Source: Hyphomonadaceae bacterium (GTDB lineage: Bacteria; Pseudomonadota; Alphaproteobacteria; Caulobacterales; Aquidulcibacteraceae). Taken from it: 64,000 nucleotides of DNA. This document shows positions 35,819 through 44,529 of this stretch, in pieces. A program made the position numbers and the translations under genes. A model generated the notes under the pieces. It saw only the letters and a program-made list of their open reading frames with translations, did no database searches and was not told the DNA's origin. Every line of letters begins with the position of its first letter. Position 1 is the stretch's first letter. Location: contig JAKFWO010000008.1 of the NCBI GenBank assembly GCA_021731815.1, positions 62,001 to 126,000 on the forward strand, given 5' to 3'.

Positions 35819-36336
35819 GCGTATGGCAAGCGCCTTCGAGAACCTGTTTGGGGTGATCACTTTTGCGCGCGCGCGCGTCCACGGGGCTGGAAGGTGAACC
35901 GGAAATTTGCCACCGATGATTTCACGCGGTATGGACGCGCGGATCGACCGCAATACCCAAAGCGGAAGCGCGGTGGATCAGGAAAGCCCGTTCCGGGGCA
36001 AATCGTTGAAATAACACGATCGTCGGCGGGGGCCGGTCGTGAATCGCAGGAATTTCGGGAATGAGGGGATTTCGGGAATGAGGGGATTTCGGGAATCCGG
36101 GGATTTCGGGAATCCGGGGATTTCGCGAAACTCCAGGGCCGGGCGGGCGTTGTGACGGTTTCACGGCGTTGGCTCTCCGGTGCCGGCCAGCTCGATCTTC
36201 CCTTGGCGCCAGAGCCCCGATCCCGGGCTCCTGCCGCCGTAAATTTCATCGCATCCCTGTACCGGGCGCTGCGGATGACAATTGAGACCAATCAATCGGG
36301 TGGCCTGCGGCCGCCCCTTTATCAAAGGCGACGCGT
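35819..36336. other. Intergenic region between ftsK and dxs
   Basis: About 520 bases. It contains a GC dinucleotide tract (GCGCGCGCGCG near 35866), a 17-bp tandem repeat at 36058-36125, and otherwise nothing recognisable; open frames through it are repeat-derived. The dxs promoter should be between 36130 and 36330. Confidence 0.45.
36058..36125. repeat. Intergenic tandem repeat, 17 bp x 4
   Basis: Two copies of GGGAATGAGGGGATTTC followed by two of GGGAATCCGGGGATTTC, about 210 bases upstream of dxs. Confidence 0.93.
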
Positions 36337-38241
36337 ATGGCGATCCCCACCCCGCTTCTGGACCAGGTGAAATCACCGGCCGATCTGAAAAACCGTTCGC
36401 TTGCCGAACTCAAACAGATTGCCGACGAATTGCGCGCCGAAACCATCGACGCCGTCTCGGTGACCGGCGGGCATCTCGGCGCGGGGCTCGGGGTTATCGA
36501 ACTGACGACGGCACTGCATCATGTCTTTGATGCGCCAAAGGACATCCTGATCTGGGATGTCGGCCACCAGGCCTATCCCCACAAGATCCTGACCGGACGC
36601 CGCGACCGCATCCGCACCCTGCGCCAGGGCGGGGGATTGTCAGGCTTCACCAAACGGTCGGAAAGCGATTACGATCCTTTCGGGGCCGCCCATGCCTCGA
36701 CCTCGATTTCCGCCGGTCTGGGCTTTTCGGTCGCCCGCGACCTGTCGGGCGGATCGAACCACGTGATCGCGGTGATCGGCGACGGCTCGATGAGCGCGGG
36801 CATGGCCTATGAGGCCATGAACAATGCCGGTGCGATGGACAGCCGGCTCATCGTCATCCTCAATGACAATGACATGTCGATCGCCCGCCCGGTCGGGGCG
36901 ATGAGCGCCTATCTGTCGCGGCTGGTGTCCGGGAAAACCTATCGCTCCTTCCGCAAGATGGCGAGCCGCTTCCTGCCCGAGGGCCTGCGCGAAAAAGCCC
37001 GCCAGGCCGAGGAATATGCCAAGGGAATCACCTTGGGTGGCGCGCTGTTCGAGGAACTGGGCTTTTATTATATCGGCCCGATCGACGGGCATAATCTCGA
37101 CCATCTGGTGCCGATCCTGAAAAATGTCCGCGATCAGGACGACGGGCCCGTACTGATCCATGTCGTCACCAAAAAGGGCCGCGGCTATCCACCGGCCGAA
37201 GCCGCCGACGACAAATATCACGGCGTCACCAAATTCGACGTGGAGACCGGCAAGCAGGTCAAGGCCAAGTCCAATGCGCCGCAATATACGCGGGTCTTCG
37301 CTGAATCGCTGACCAAACTGGCGGAGAAGGACGACAAGATCGTGGCGATCACGGCGGCCATGCCTTCAGGCACCGGGCTTGACTTGTTCGAGGAAAAATT
37401 TCCGAAACGCATTTTTGATGTCGGGATCGCCGAGCAACATGCCGTGACTTTTGCGGCGGGGCTTGCCGCCGGCGGCTATAAGCCGTTTTGCGCGATCTAT
37501 TCCACCTTCCTGCAACGCGGCTATGACCAGGTCGTGCATGATGTCGCATTGCAAGGCCTGCCGGTGCGCTTCCCGATCGACCGGGCGGGGCTGGTCGGTG
37601 CCGATGGTGCAACCCATGCCGGCAGTTTCGATGTCGGCTATCTCGGGCAATTGCCCGGCATGGTGGTCATGGCCTGTTCCGATGAAGCGGAGCTTGCGCG
37701 TATGGTGGCCACCGCACTCGCCATTGATGACCGGCCCTCGGCCTTCCGTTATCCGCGGGGCGAGGGCGTGGGTGTGGAAATTCCGGCGGTGCTCGAGCCG
37801 TTTGAAATCGGCAAGGGCCGCATGGTGAAAGAGGGTACCCGCATCGCACTTTTGTCCTTCGGGACGCGCCTTGCGGAAGCCATGAAGGCGGCAGACCAGC
37901 TCGACATGATGGGGCTGTCCACGAGCGTTGCCGATGCGCGCTTTGCCAAGCCGCTCGACCACGAGCTCATCCTGCGCCTCGCGCGCGAGCATGAAGTGCT
38001 GATCACGATCGAGGAAGGGGCCATTGGCGGCTTCGGTGCCTTCGTGCTGCATTTCCTTGCCGGAGCCGGCGCGCTCGACCGCGGCCTGAAAATCCGCACC
38101 ATGACGCTGCCCGATATCTTCCAGGATCACGACAGCCCGCTGAAAATGTATGATGAGGCCGGCCTCAATGCCCAGCATATCGTCGCAACCGCGATGACCG
38201 CTTTGGGCCATTCGGCGGGGATGTCGATCGTGCGGGCGTAA
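36337..38241 (+). CDS. dxs: 1-deoxy-D-xylulose-5-phosphate synthase
   Basis: First enzyme of the MEP isoprenoid pathway (pyruvate + glyceraldehyde-3-phosphate, thiamine diphosphate). 634 residues, normal length. [31 protein letters not shown], the ThDP/Mg motif [18 protein letters not shown], the catalytic-Glu region [17 protein letters not shown] and [18 protein letters not shown] are all intact. ATG 36337 follows a weak AAAGGCG. It stands alone; a family B palindrome begins at the base after the stop codon. It supplies precursors for ubiquinone and undecaprenyl phosphate. Confidence 0.98.
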   Translation: MAIPTPLLDQVKSPADLKNRSLAELKQIADELRAETIDAVSVTGGHLGAGLGVIELTTALHHVFDAPKDILIWDVGHQAYPHKILTGRRDRIRTLRQGGGLSGFTKRSESDYDPFGAAHASTSISAGLGFSVARDLSGGSNHVIAVIGDGSMSAGMAYEAMNNAGAMDSRLIVILNDNDMSIARPVGAMSAYLSRLVSGKTYRSFRKMASRFLPEGLREKARQAEEYAKGITLGGALFEELGFYYIGPIDGHNLDHLVPILKNVRDQDDGPVLIHVVTKKGRGYPPAEAADDKYHGVTKFDVETGKQVKAKSNAPQYTRVFAESLTKLAEKDDKIVAITAAMPSGTGLDLFEEKFPKRIFDVGIAEQHAVTFAAGLAAGGYKPFCAIYSTFLQRGYDQVVHDVALQGLPVRFPIDRAGLVGADGATHAGSFDVGYLGQLPGMVVMACSDEAELARMVATALAIDDRPSAFRYPRGEGVGVEIPAVLEPFEIGKGRMVKEGTRIALLSFGTRLAEAMKAADQLDMMGLSTSVADARFAKPLDHELILRLAREHEVLITIEEGAIGGFGAFVLHFLAGAGALDRGLKIRTMTLPDIFQDHDSPLKMYDEAGLNAQHIVATAMTALGHSAGMSIVRA

Positions 38242-38361
38242 AGCATCGCCCGATCAAACAGGTGCGGTTCAGACAGGTTCCGTTTGATCGGGGTCCGATG
38301 CGCTGAATATCTATATCCCGGGTATTTTCCGATCGAATGATGCGATTGAAAAAAACTCTGG
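38242..38361 (+). repeat. Extragenic palindromic element, family B, copy 2
   Basis: Starts at the first base after the dxs stop. Arms AGCATCG/CGATGC and CCGATCAAAC/GTTTGATCGG form a hairpin; a tail GAATATCTATATCCCGGG leads to CCGATCGAATGATGCG and AAAAAAACTCTGG. It aligns with the reverse complement of 30337-30444. Confidence 0.85.
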
Positions 38362-38495
38362 TCACGGGGCCAGAGCTTGCACCCGATGGCGCGAAAGTAT
38401 AAATCGGGGGCGTGAGTCGGACGAAAGCCCGACCCTCCCGGGACCCGAAAAGATCTCCCCTCGGACGCATATGAATTCCCGCGACAGGAGCCGCG

Positions 38496-38825
38496 ATGAA
38501 CGCCCATGCACATGACGAATCCGGCTATACCCACGGCCAGATGGAAATCGCCGAGCAGAGCCGGACCTGGAAAGGCTTCATGCAGATCGTGTGGTGGGGC
38601 GCGGGACTGGTGGTTCTGACCTTGGCCTATATCACGCTGGTCTTTGCGGTTGGCCTGCCGTGGTTCGGGGTGCTGATCGGCACTTTCGTGCTCGCATTGG
38701 TAATGGGCGCAGTTCTGAAGCTGGGCGGCGCCTGGATCGTGGTCTCTGTGATCCTTGCCGTGATTGTCGGCATTGGCGGCGTGATTGCCGAGCTCACCAA
38801 AGCAGCGATCGCCGGCGGCGGCTGA
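38496..38825 (+). CDS. aa3-type cytochrome c oxidase subunit IV-like protein
   Basis: A 109-residue membrane protein. The N-terminal part HGQMEIAEQSRTWKGFMQIVWW matches the alphaproteobacterial aa3 oxidase subunit IV pattern (HGxMDIxEQxRTWxGF). The usual protein has one helix; this one continues with two more hydrophobic segments (PWFGVLIGTFVLALVMGAV and WIVVSVILAVIVGIGGVIAEL), so it is an extended variant. AGGAG seven bases before the ATG. No other oxidase genes are nearby. Confidence 0.82.
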   Translation: MNAHAHDESGYTHGQMEIAEQSRTWKGFMQIVWWGAGLVVLTLAYITLVFAVGLPWFGVLIGTFVLALVMGAVLKLGGAWIVVSVILAVIVGIGGVIAELTKAAIAGGG

Positions 38826-38862
38826 TTTCAGCGCCCACGCGCGCCGGGGGACAGATCTCGCC

Positions 38863-39489
38863 TCACGAGAATCCGGCGGCGCGCGCCACATAACGGGCAA
38901 TGAGGTCGATCTCGAGATTGACCCGATCACCCATTTGCAGCGCCCCCAAAGTGGTGTTCATCGCCGTATGCGGGATGACGGTGACTGAAAACGTGCAACC
39001 ATCCTCTGCCGACGGCGCGACGTCTTCGACCGAATTGACCGTCAGCGAAACGCCATCAACCGCAATCGATCCCTTTTCGGCGATGAAACGCGCCAGTGAT
39101 CCCGGAGCGGCAAAGCCAAGGAGCGTCCATTCTCCTTCCTCGCGGCGCGCGATTACCCGGCCGGTGGCGTCGATATGGCCGGTCACGAAATGGCCGCCAA
39201 ATTCGTCGCCGGCTTTGAGCGAGCGCTCGAGATTGGTCCTCCCGCCAACCCGCCATGCGCCGAGTGTGGTGCGGGCCAGCGTCTCGGGCGAGATCTCCAC
39301 AACATAATGCACGCCCCCGGGCATGGGCGCGATTTCCGTCACCGTCAGACAGACGCCCGAATGCAGGATGGAGGCCCCGAGCGCGATGCCGGCAGCTGCC
39401 ATGTCGGCCGCGATCCGCACCCGCCGTCCGCCGGAAAAGGGCTCGACCGCCCGAATTTCACCATTATGGGTGACGATGCCGGTAAACAT
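38863..39489 (-). CDS. ribE: Riboflavin synthase alpha subunit
   Basis: Dismutates two 6,7-dimethyl-8-ribityllumazine molecules to riboflavin. 208 residues with two lumazine-binding repeats: MFTGIVTHNGEI, SILHSGVCLTVTEI, GGHFVTGHIDATG in the first and second halves, and KGSIAVDGVSLTVNSV, VIPHTAMNTTLG. GAGGA precedes ATG 39489. It lies 76 bases downstream of ribD on the same strand, the last gene of the SRAP-to-ribE run. Confidence 0.96.
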   Translation of the reverse strand: MFTGIVTHNGEIRAVEPFSGGRRVRIAADMAAAGIALGASILHSGVCLTVTEIAPMPGGVHYVVEISPETLARTTLGAWRVGGRTNLERSLKAGDEFGGHFVTGHIDATGRVIARREEGEWTLLGFAAPGSLARFIAEKGSIAVDGVSLTVNSVEDVAPSAEDGCTFSVTVIPHTAMNTTLGALQMGDRVNLEIDLIARYVARAAGFS

Positions 39490-39565
39490 GATTTTTCCTC
39501 GAAAATGATTGTCCGGAGGACTTTCGATCCAACAAGAGAGAGCGGAAAGCCGGGCTGCCCGCGCC

Positions 39566-40300
39566 TCAGCCCGGTTCCGAACCCAGCCGCCGATAGCGCT
39601 CCCAGCGATCCTGTCCCAGCGCAATATGGTCCCATAGCGTAAAGCGCAAGGCAGCCGACAGGTCAGGCAACGCCAGAAAATCAACGCAGGGATGGCTCTC
39701 CCCCCCGATCAGCACCGGTGCGCGGAACCATTCGATCGCATCGACCAGTCCCGCGCGCAGAAACGCGCCCGCAAGCGTTCCTCCGGCTTCGACCAGTACG
39801 GAATTCAGCGCAAATTCCGCAGCCAGAGCGGCCATCGCCGCTGGTAACCCGATTTTTCCGTCGTGATCCATGGCCGCTTCATGGAGATGCACCCCGGCCT
39901 TTTGCAGTGCCACCCGCCGTTCATATGAAACTGCCGGACCATGCACGTCCACGACCGGCCCGGAGCCAAGCGTTCCGATCAGCCGCGAAGCGAGGGGAAG
40001 GCGCGCCGCGCCATCAAGGATGATCCTGAGATCTGGCCCGGATTGCTTGTCTCCCCCCGAACCGCCGCGAGCGGTCAGCAGGGGATCATCGGCCAGCACC
40101 GTGCCGATCCCGGTAATGACCGCATCTGCCTGCCCGCGCAGCTCCCGCCCCATGGCGCGCGCGGCGGGTCCGGTGATCCAGTGCGAGCGCCCGTCGGCCA
40201 ACGCGATCCGGCCGTCAAGCGAGGTCGCGAGCTTTAATGTGATCCGCGGAATTCCGCCCGATGGGTGAGCGTTGTTCTGCTGTTCGCCTTCCAAACTCAT
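39566..40300 (-). CDS. ribD: RibD-type pyrimidine reductase without the deaminase domain
   Basis: A 244-residue protein matching only the C-terminal reductase half of Rib[45 protein letters not shown], then [19 protein letters not shown]. It reduces the ribose of the aminouracil intermediate using NADPH. The N-terminal zinc deaminase (about 145 residues with HAE and PCxxxGxTPPC) is completely absent, although the gene sits in the normal ribD place between nrdR and ribE and overlaps nrdR by four bases. It may have lost that half or be a RibD2/RED-like stand-alone reductase. Confidence 0.88.
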   Translation of the reverse strand: MSLEGEQQNNAHPSGGIPRITLKLATSLDGRIALADGRSHWITGPAARAMGRELRGQADAVITGIGTVLADDPLLTARGGSGGDKQSGPDLRIILDGAARLPLASRLIGTLGSGPVVDVHGPAVSYERRVALQKAGVHLHEAAMDHDGKIGLPAAMAALAAEFALNSVLVEAGGTLAGAFLRAGLVDAIEWFRAPVLIGGESHPCVDFLALPDLSAALRFTLWDHIALGQDRWERYRRLGSEPG

Positions 40301-40788
40301 TCCGAATCGATCGGCGCGCGGTGGGGTGGTGGCGGATGGGGAAACAATTCGTCACCGATGAATTTCTGAAAATCCCTGGTCTCGCGGAAATCCTTATAGA
40401 CCGAGGCATAGCGCACATAGCCCACTTCATCGAGCGCGCGCAGGGCTTCCATCAACATCTGGCCGACCACATCGGAATGGATTTCGGCCTCGCCCATGCT
40501 TTCGAGGCGCCGCACCACGCCAGAAATCATCTGATCGACCCGATCGGGGCTGACCGGCCGCTTGCGCAACGCGATGCTCACCGAGCGCATCAGCTTGTCG
40601 CGGTCGAAAATTTCGCGCCGCCCGGATTTTTTGACGACCGTCAATTCCCGCAATTGCACGCGCTCGAAGGTCGTGAACCGGCCGCCGCACTGGCCGCAGA
40701 TCCGCCGCCGGCGCACCGAATTACTTTCCTCCGCGGGGCGGCTGTCGCGCACCTGGGTGTCGTGATGGCCACAAAACGGACAGCGCAA
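40297..40788 (-). CDS. nrdR: Transcriptional repressor NrdR
   Basis: Represses ribonucleotide reductase genes at NrdR boxes in response to (d)ATP. 163 residues: zinc ribbon with Cys3, Cys6, Cys31 and Cys34 ([30 protein letters not shown]) and an ATP-cone ([44 protein letters not shown]). The 14-residue tail ([14 protein letters not shown]) is extra. It starts 15 bases after the glyA stop, the usual glyA-nrdR arrangement. Confidence 0.98.
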   Translation of the reverse strand: MRCPFCGHHDTQVRDSRPAEESNSVRRRRICGQCGGRFTTFERVQLRELTVVKKSGRREIFDRDKLMRSVSIALRKRPVSPDRVDQMISGVVRRLESMGEAEIHSDVVGQMLMEALRALDEVGYVRYASVYKDFRETRDFQKFIGDELFPHPPPPHRAPIDSE

Positions 40789-40803
40789 GGTGCCTCCTGC
40801 TGG

Positions 40804-42135
40804 TCAATCGCGGCGATAGATGGGGAAAAGCCGGGTCAAGGCTGCGACTTCACCGGCGACTTTCGCCTCGATGCGCCCGGCCCCCGCACCGTCAGTGCCC
40901 GGCGCGGAGGATTCCGCGCATGATTCGACGACCTCGGCAATCCAGCGTCCGATCTGGCGGAATTCCGCTTCGCCAAAGCCGCGGCTGGTCGAGGCCGCCG
41001 AGCCGATCCGAATGCCGGACGTGACGCTCGGCTTTGCATCGTCAAACGGGATCCCGTTTTTGTTGCAGGTGATGAGCGCCCGGCCGAGCGCATCCTGCAC
41101 CGCAGCACCCGTCACGCCCTTTGGTCGCAGATCGACGAGCGCCAGATGGGTATCGGTCCCGCCTGACACGATATCGAGCCCGGCGCGGGTGATTTCCTCG
41201 GCCATCACGCGGCAATTATCAATCACCGCCTGGGCATAATCCCGGAATTCGGGCCGCAAAGCCTCGCCAAACGCCACCGCCTTGGCGGCGATCACATGCA
41301 TCAGCGGCCCGCCCTGAAGGCCGGGAAAGACAGCTGAATTAATCTTCTTTGCCAGCGCCGGATCATTGGTCAGTACCAGCCCGCCGCGCGGCCCGCGCAG
41401 GGTCTTGTGGGTGGTCGTGGTCACCACATGGGCATGGTCGAGCGGATTGGGGTAGAGACCCGCCGCGACCAGCCCGGCAAAATGGGCCATGTCGACCATC
41501 AGATACGCACCGATTTCGTCGGCGATCTCCCGGAAAGCGGCAAAATCAATGATCCGCGAATAGCCCGACCCGCCGGCGATGATGATTTTCGGCCGCTCGA
41601 CCTTTGCCCTGGCGCGGACATCGTCGTAATCGATGCGGCAATCCTCCCGCCGCACCCCGTAATGACGCGCCGTGAACCATTTGCCCGATTGATTGACCGG
41701 CGAACCATGGGTGAGATGCCCGCCTTCGGCAAGACTCATCCCCAAAAAGACATCGCCCGGCTGCATCAGCGCCATGAACACGGCCTGATTGGCCTGGCTG
41801 CCGGAATGCGGCTGGACATTGGCAAAGCCGGCAGAGAATAATTGCTTCGCCCGTTCGATCGCCAGTCGCTCGGCGACATCCACCCAATGGCAGCCGCCAT
41901 AATAGCGCAGACCGGGAAAGCCTTCGGCATATTTATTGGTCAGCACCGAGCCCTGGGCCTCAAGCACCGCGCGCGAGACAATGTTCTCCGAGGCGATGAG
42001 CTCGATCTCGAGATCCTGGCGCGAGAATTCACCCGCCACCGCGGCCGCGAGTTCAGGATCGGCCTCCGACAGCGAACGCACGAAATCAGCTTCATGCTTC
42101 CGGGGCCTGTTCTCAATGATTGCGTCTGCCGACAT
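40804..42135 (-). CDS. glyA: Serine hydroxymethyltransferase
   Basis: PLP enzyme interconverting serine + THF with glycine + methylene-THF; 443 residues. Motifs: [62 protein letters not shown] and [14 protein letters not shown] with the PLP Lys. The true start is ATG 42135 (AGGAA upstream); the frame runs on through a 14-bp minisatellite that starts 11 bases further upstream, so the ribosome site abuts, and its AGG is the continuation of, the repeat. Followed by nrdR and ribD. Confidence 0.98.
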   Translation of the reverse strand: MSADAIIENRPRKHEADFVRSLSEADPELAAAVAGEFSRQDLEIELIASENIVSRAVLEAQGSVLTNKYAEGFPGLRYYGGCHWVDVAERLAIERAKQLFSAGFANVQPHSGSQANQAVFMALMQPGDVFLGMSLAEGGHLTHGSPVNQSGKWFTARHYGVRREDCRIDYDDVRARAKVERPKIIIAGGSGYSRIIDFAAFREIADEIGAYLMVDMAHFAGLVAAGLYPNPLDHAHVVTTTTHKTLRGPRGGLVLTNDPALAKKINSAVFPGLQGGPLMHVIAAKAVAFGEALRPEFRDYAQAVIDNCRVMAEEITRAGLDIVSGGTDTHLALVDLRPKGVTGAAVQDALGRALITCNKNGIPFDDAKPSVTSGIRIGSAASTSRGFGEAEFRQIGRWIAEVVESCAESSAPGTDGAGAGRIEAKVAGEVAALTRLFPIYRRD

Positions 42136-42146
42136 GTCAAATTCCT

Positions 42147-42283
42147 GATTCCACGGCCCTGATTCCACGGCCCTGATTCCACGGCCCTGATTCCACGGCC
42201 CTGATTCCACGGCCCTGATTCCACGGCCCTGATTCCACGGCCCTGATTCCACGGCCCTGATTCCACGGCCCTGATTCCACGGC
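42147..42283. repeat. Minisatellite, 14 bp x 9.8, in the glyA leader
   Basis: Nine perfect copies of GATTCCACGGCCCT and eleven bases of a tenth, without a single substitution. On the glyA strand the unit is AGGGCCGTGGAATC. It lies between the moaE stop and the glyA start and ends 11 bases before the glyA ATG. There are no spacers, so it is not a CRISPR. Perfect identity points to recent or ongoing expansion. Confidence 0.97.
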
Positions 42284-42351
42284 ATGGTGATTGCCCAAGG
42301 ACCATAGCCGATCCCCGGCGACCGCGCAGCACATTTGGCACCATCCAATCC

Positions 42352-42783
42352 TCAGAAAGACACGCGATCACCGGCCGGATCGGTGCTGCCTGGCTCGATC
42401 CAGCGGCGAATATTACCGGTTTCCTCGAGTTTCCAGAACGGGGCCTCCAATTTCAGCCAGTCCATCAGCCGGTCCAGTGCAGCGATCGCCGCCTTGCGAT
42501 GGACGCTTGCCGCCGCCGCGAGCACGATGGCTTCCCCCGGCAGCATCCGCCCGACGCGGTGGATCACCATGGCCGATTCGAGGCCGAATTCGGTCCGGAG
42601 ATTATCCGCGAAAGCAGCGATCATGGCTTCCGTTACGCCGGGAAAATGCTCGAGCAGCAGCGCATCGCTTTCGGGCCGCACGATGCCCGTCATCGCCACG
42701 ACCGCCCCGGACACGCGAAGCCCGTGACGGAACGCAGCAAGTTCGGCTTCCGGATCAAAAGCGCGGTCAGTTATCCGGATCAT
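42352..42783 (-). CDS. moaE: Molybdopterin synthase catalytic subunit
   Basis: Large subunit of molybdopterin synthase, which with thiocarboxylated MoaD inserts the dithiolene sulfurs into cyclic pyranopterin monophosphate. 143 residues. VAMTGIVRP, IHRVGRMLPGEAIVLAAAAS, HRKAAIAALDRLMDWLKLE and APFWKLEE with the catalytic Lys are visible. The start overlaps the upstream transporter gene by ATGA. Confidence 0.96.
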   Translation of the reverse strand: MIRITDRAFDPEAELAAFRHGLRVSGAVVAMTGIVRPESDALLLEHFPGVTEAMIAAFADNLRTEFGLESAMVIHRVGRMLPGEAIVLAAAASVHRKAAIAALDRLMDWLKLEAPFWKLEETGNIRRWIEPGSTDPAGDRVSF

Positions 42784-43496
42784 GTCAGCACCAGTTTGAG
42801 GCCTGCAATCAGCATGACCACGGCCAGCGCCCGGCGCAAGATCGCGGGGTCGTAAAACCGGAGGCCGAGTTTCGTCCCGAGCAGCGCGCCCGCCGCCGCC
42901 GCTGCGAGCATCCATGGCAGGCCCGGCGGCAAATGAAGCAGGACGAGATGATTGCCCGCGAGCCCGGCTGCCGAATTGACGAGGATGAACAGGCTGGCAA
43001 TCCCGGTGGTGGTTTCGGCGCGCGTCCAGCGCAGGAAGATCATCAGCGGCGAAAGAAAGATCCCGCCGCCCGTGCCCGTCAGCCCGGCGAGCAGGCCGAT
43101 CCCGGCCCCCGCCGCCATGGCCACTGGCGGAGCGGGGCGCCTCGTTGCCTGCGCGTCCGGCCCGGTGCCGGACCGAAATGCCAGCCGCACTGCCGAAAGC
43201 AGCAGGACGACACCCAAAAGGATCCGGTAATATTCCTCCGGCAGGCGGATCGCGCCACCCAGAAAGGCCAAAGGCATGGCCCCAAGCGCCAATGGCCAGA
43301 ACAATTTGCCGTCAAACCGTCCGGCACCAATGAAACGCCAGGCGGCAAAACCCGCCACCAGCAGATTGAGCGTCAGCGCAGCGGGCCGCATCTGATCGGA
43401 TGCCAGTCCCATCAGGGCCATGATGGCGAGGAAAGCGGATGCGCCACCATGCCCGACCGAGGAATAAAGCGCCGCCGCCGCGAAAAACGCAGCCAT
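42780..43496 (-). CDS. TSUP-family (TauE/SafE) membrane transporter
   Basis: A 238-residue protein with about eight hydrophobic segments. The two family repeats start GHGGASAFLAIMALMG and GLTGTGGGIFLSPLMIF. TSUP proteins move sulfur-containing anions such as sulfite, sulfonates or thiosulfate. It lies between moaD and moaE, overlapping moaE by four bases, so a supply of sulfur or removal of sulfite for cofactor chemistry is conceivable but unproven. The exact start is uncertain because the frame begins just after the moaD stop. Confidence 0.88.
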   Translation of the reverse strand: MAAFFAAAALYSSVGHGGASAFLAIMALMGLASDQMRPAALTLNLLVAGFAAWRFIGAGRFDGKLFWPLALGAMPLAFLGGAIRLPEEYYRILLGVVLLLSAVRLAFRSGTGPDAQATRRPAPPVAMAAGAGIGLLAGLTGTGGGIFLSPLMIFLRWTRAETTTGIASLFILVNSAAGLAGNHLVLLHLPPGLPWMLAAAAAGALLGTKLGLRFYDPAILRRALAVVMLIAGLKLVLT

Positions 43497-43532
43497 CAGC
43501 AGGCCAAAACCGGGATCGCCGGGGGCCAGGGC

Positions 43533-43787
43533 TCAGCCCCCCGAAAATGGCGGCAGGAAAGCCACTTCATCGCCCGGGCGGATAACCGGATTGGCTCCGC
43601 GCGGCAGGACAGTCCCGTTCACCGCCACCCGAATGACCGGCGCGGACAAGGCGGCGAGCAGGCCGGAATCACTCCCTGCCACCTGTTCCCGAAATTCGGC
43701 GAGGCCCAGCGGCACCGCAAGCGGGACCGGATGCCCGGACATGCCGGCCTGGTCGCGCAGCCGCCCGAAGAACAGCACGCGGCTCAT
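43533..43787 (-). CDS. moaD: Molybdopterin synthase sulfur-carrier subunit
   Basis: Ubiquitin-like 84-residue protein ending in the required diglycine (PPFSGG). VLFFGRLRDQAG at the start and VNGTVLPRG...IRPGDEVAFLPP before the tail match MoaD. Adenylated and thiocarboxylated at the terminal Gly, it donates sulfur to MoaE. The start overlaps the stop of the SRAP gene by ATGA, so translation of MoaD is coupled to a DNA-damage protein. Confidence 0.95.
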   Translation of the reverse strand: MSRVLFFGRLRDQAGMSGHPVPLAVPLGLAEFREQVAGSDSGLLAALSAPVIRVAVNGTVLPRGANPVIRPGDEVAFLPPFSGG

Positions 43788-44455
43788 GCGGCCCTCTGCA
43801 GCACACCGTCGGCGAGCGGAACCGCCAAAGCCGGGACAAGGCTGACCGGTGCCGAGAGCCAGGCCAATTGCGCTTCGGCATCCTTCAGGATGACCGGCAT
43901 GGCCTTGGCATGAATTGGTTTGACGTCATTGTTCGGCGCGCAGGTGAGAATTGCAAACACAAGGTGATCGCCCGAAACCGGAGCCGATTTCGTCCCGCGA
44001 TCGCCGCGCCATGGCCGCCAGATCCCCGCAAAACATGCATTGCGATCTCCCGCCAGGGCAAACCATGCCTCCCGGCGCGGGGATGAATCGGTATATTCGG
44101 CGAAGGTGGTGAACGGAACGAGGCAACGCTGGGCGGGAACCAGCCAGGGTCGCCAAAAGGGGCTGTCGGTATTGCGAAGATTGGTGACCACGCGGCCATG
44201 GCTGGCCGAGGGCGGCGGCGGAAATCCCCAGCGCATGGCTTTTGCACGCAGGGGCGCACGCAGGGGCGCGCTCTGGGGCGCGCGCAGGGGGGATTGGGTC
44301 GCCCGATCATCGGGCATTCCTTGCCGGTCCTCGCACAGAACCGGGGCCACGCGGTCTGGAAAAAGATCGATCCGGGTTTCGGAGAATTCCTCATAACCGA
44401 GGATTTCCAGTTCGAGCCCCGCTTTGCGCCGCTCATGGGAATAATGATTGCACAT
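43784..44455 (-). CDS. SRAP-domain (HMCES/YedK) abasic-site DNA-protein crosslinker
   Basis: 223 residues. Cys2, exposed after Met removal, is the nucleophile that forms a thiazolidine with abasic sites in single-stranded DNA. The family pattern is clear: MCNHYSH at the start, AKAMRWGF, NLRNTDSPFWR, RCLVPFTTFAEY with the Glu, and IHAKAMPVIL with the His. ATG 44455 fixes Cys2 and excludes longer frames. A proline/alanine/arginine-rich insert coded by a 12-bp repeat (44244-44291) precedes AKAMRWGF. First gene of a minus-strand run into moaD. Confidence 0.93.
   Translation of the reverse strand: MCNHYSHERRKAGLELEILGYEEFSETRIDLFPDRVAPVLCEDRQGMPDDRATQSPLRAPQSAPLRAPLRAKAMRWGFPPPPSASHGRVVTNLRNTDSPFWRPWLVPAQRCLVPFTTFAEYTDSSPRREAWFALAGDRNACFAGIWRPWRGDRGTKSAPVSGDHLVFAILTCAPNNDVKPIHAKAMPVILKDAEAQLAWLSAPVSLVPALAVPLADGVLQRAA
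44244..44291. repeat. In-frame tandem repeat, 12 bp x 4
   Basis: Unit GCACGCAGGGGC, two perfect and two degenerate copies inside the SRAP gene, coding for RAPL/RAPQ-like blocks. Confidence 0.85.
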
Positions 44456-44529
44456 TGCCGTGAAATGCCCTTCGCCACCCATGCCAAAAGCGCTTATCCT
44501 GAGCGCAAGACCCGATTGAGGAGATTCAC

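Noticed and set aside
35857-36291. 144-residue minus-strand frame between ftsK and dxs
   Set aside because: Its central part is the translated 17-bp repeat (repeating RNP/IPE/FPKS blocks) and the rest has no family similarity or ribosome site.
42147-42283. Possible CRISPR array
   Set aside because: Units are contiguous 14-mers without spacers and there are no cas genes, so it is a minisatellite.
42148-42348. N-terminal extension of GlyA through the minisatellite
   Set aside because: The extra residues (repeating [14 protein letters not shown]) are the array read through; the family start and AGGAA support ATG 42135.
42291-43913. 540-residue open frame antisense to moaE, the TSUP gene and moaD
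   Set aside because: It spans three clearly coding genes on the other strand and is low-complexity, rich in Arg, Pro and Gln, as expected for a GC shadow.
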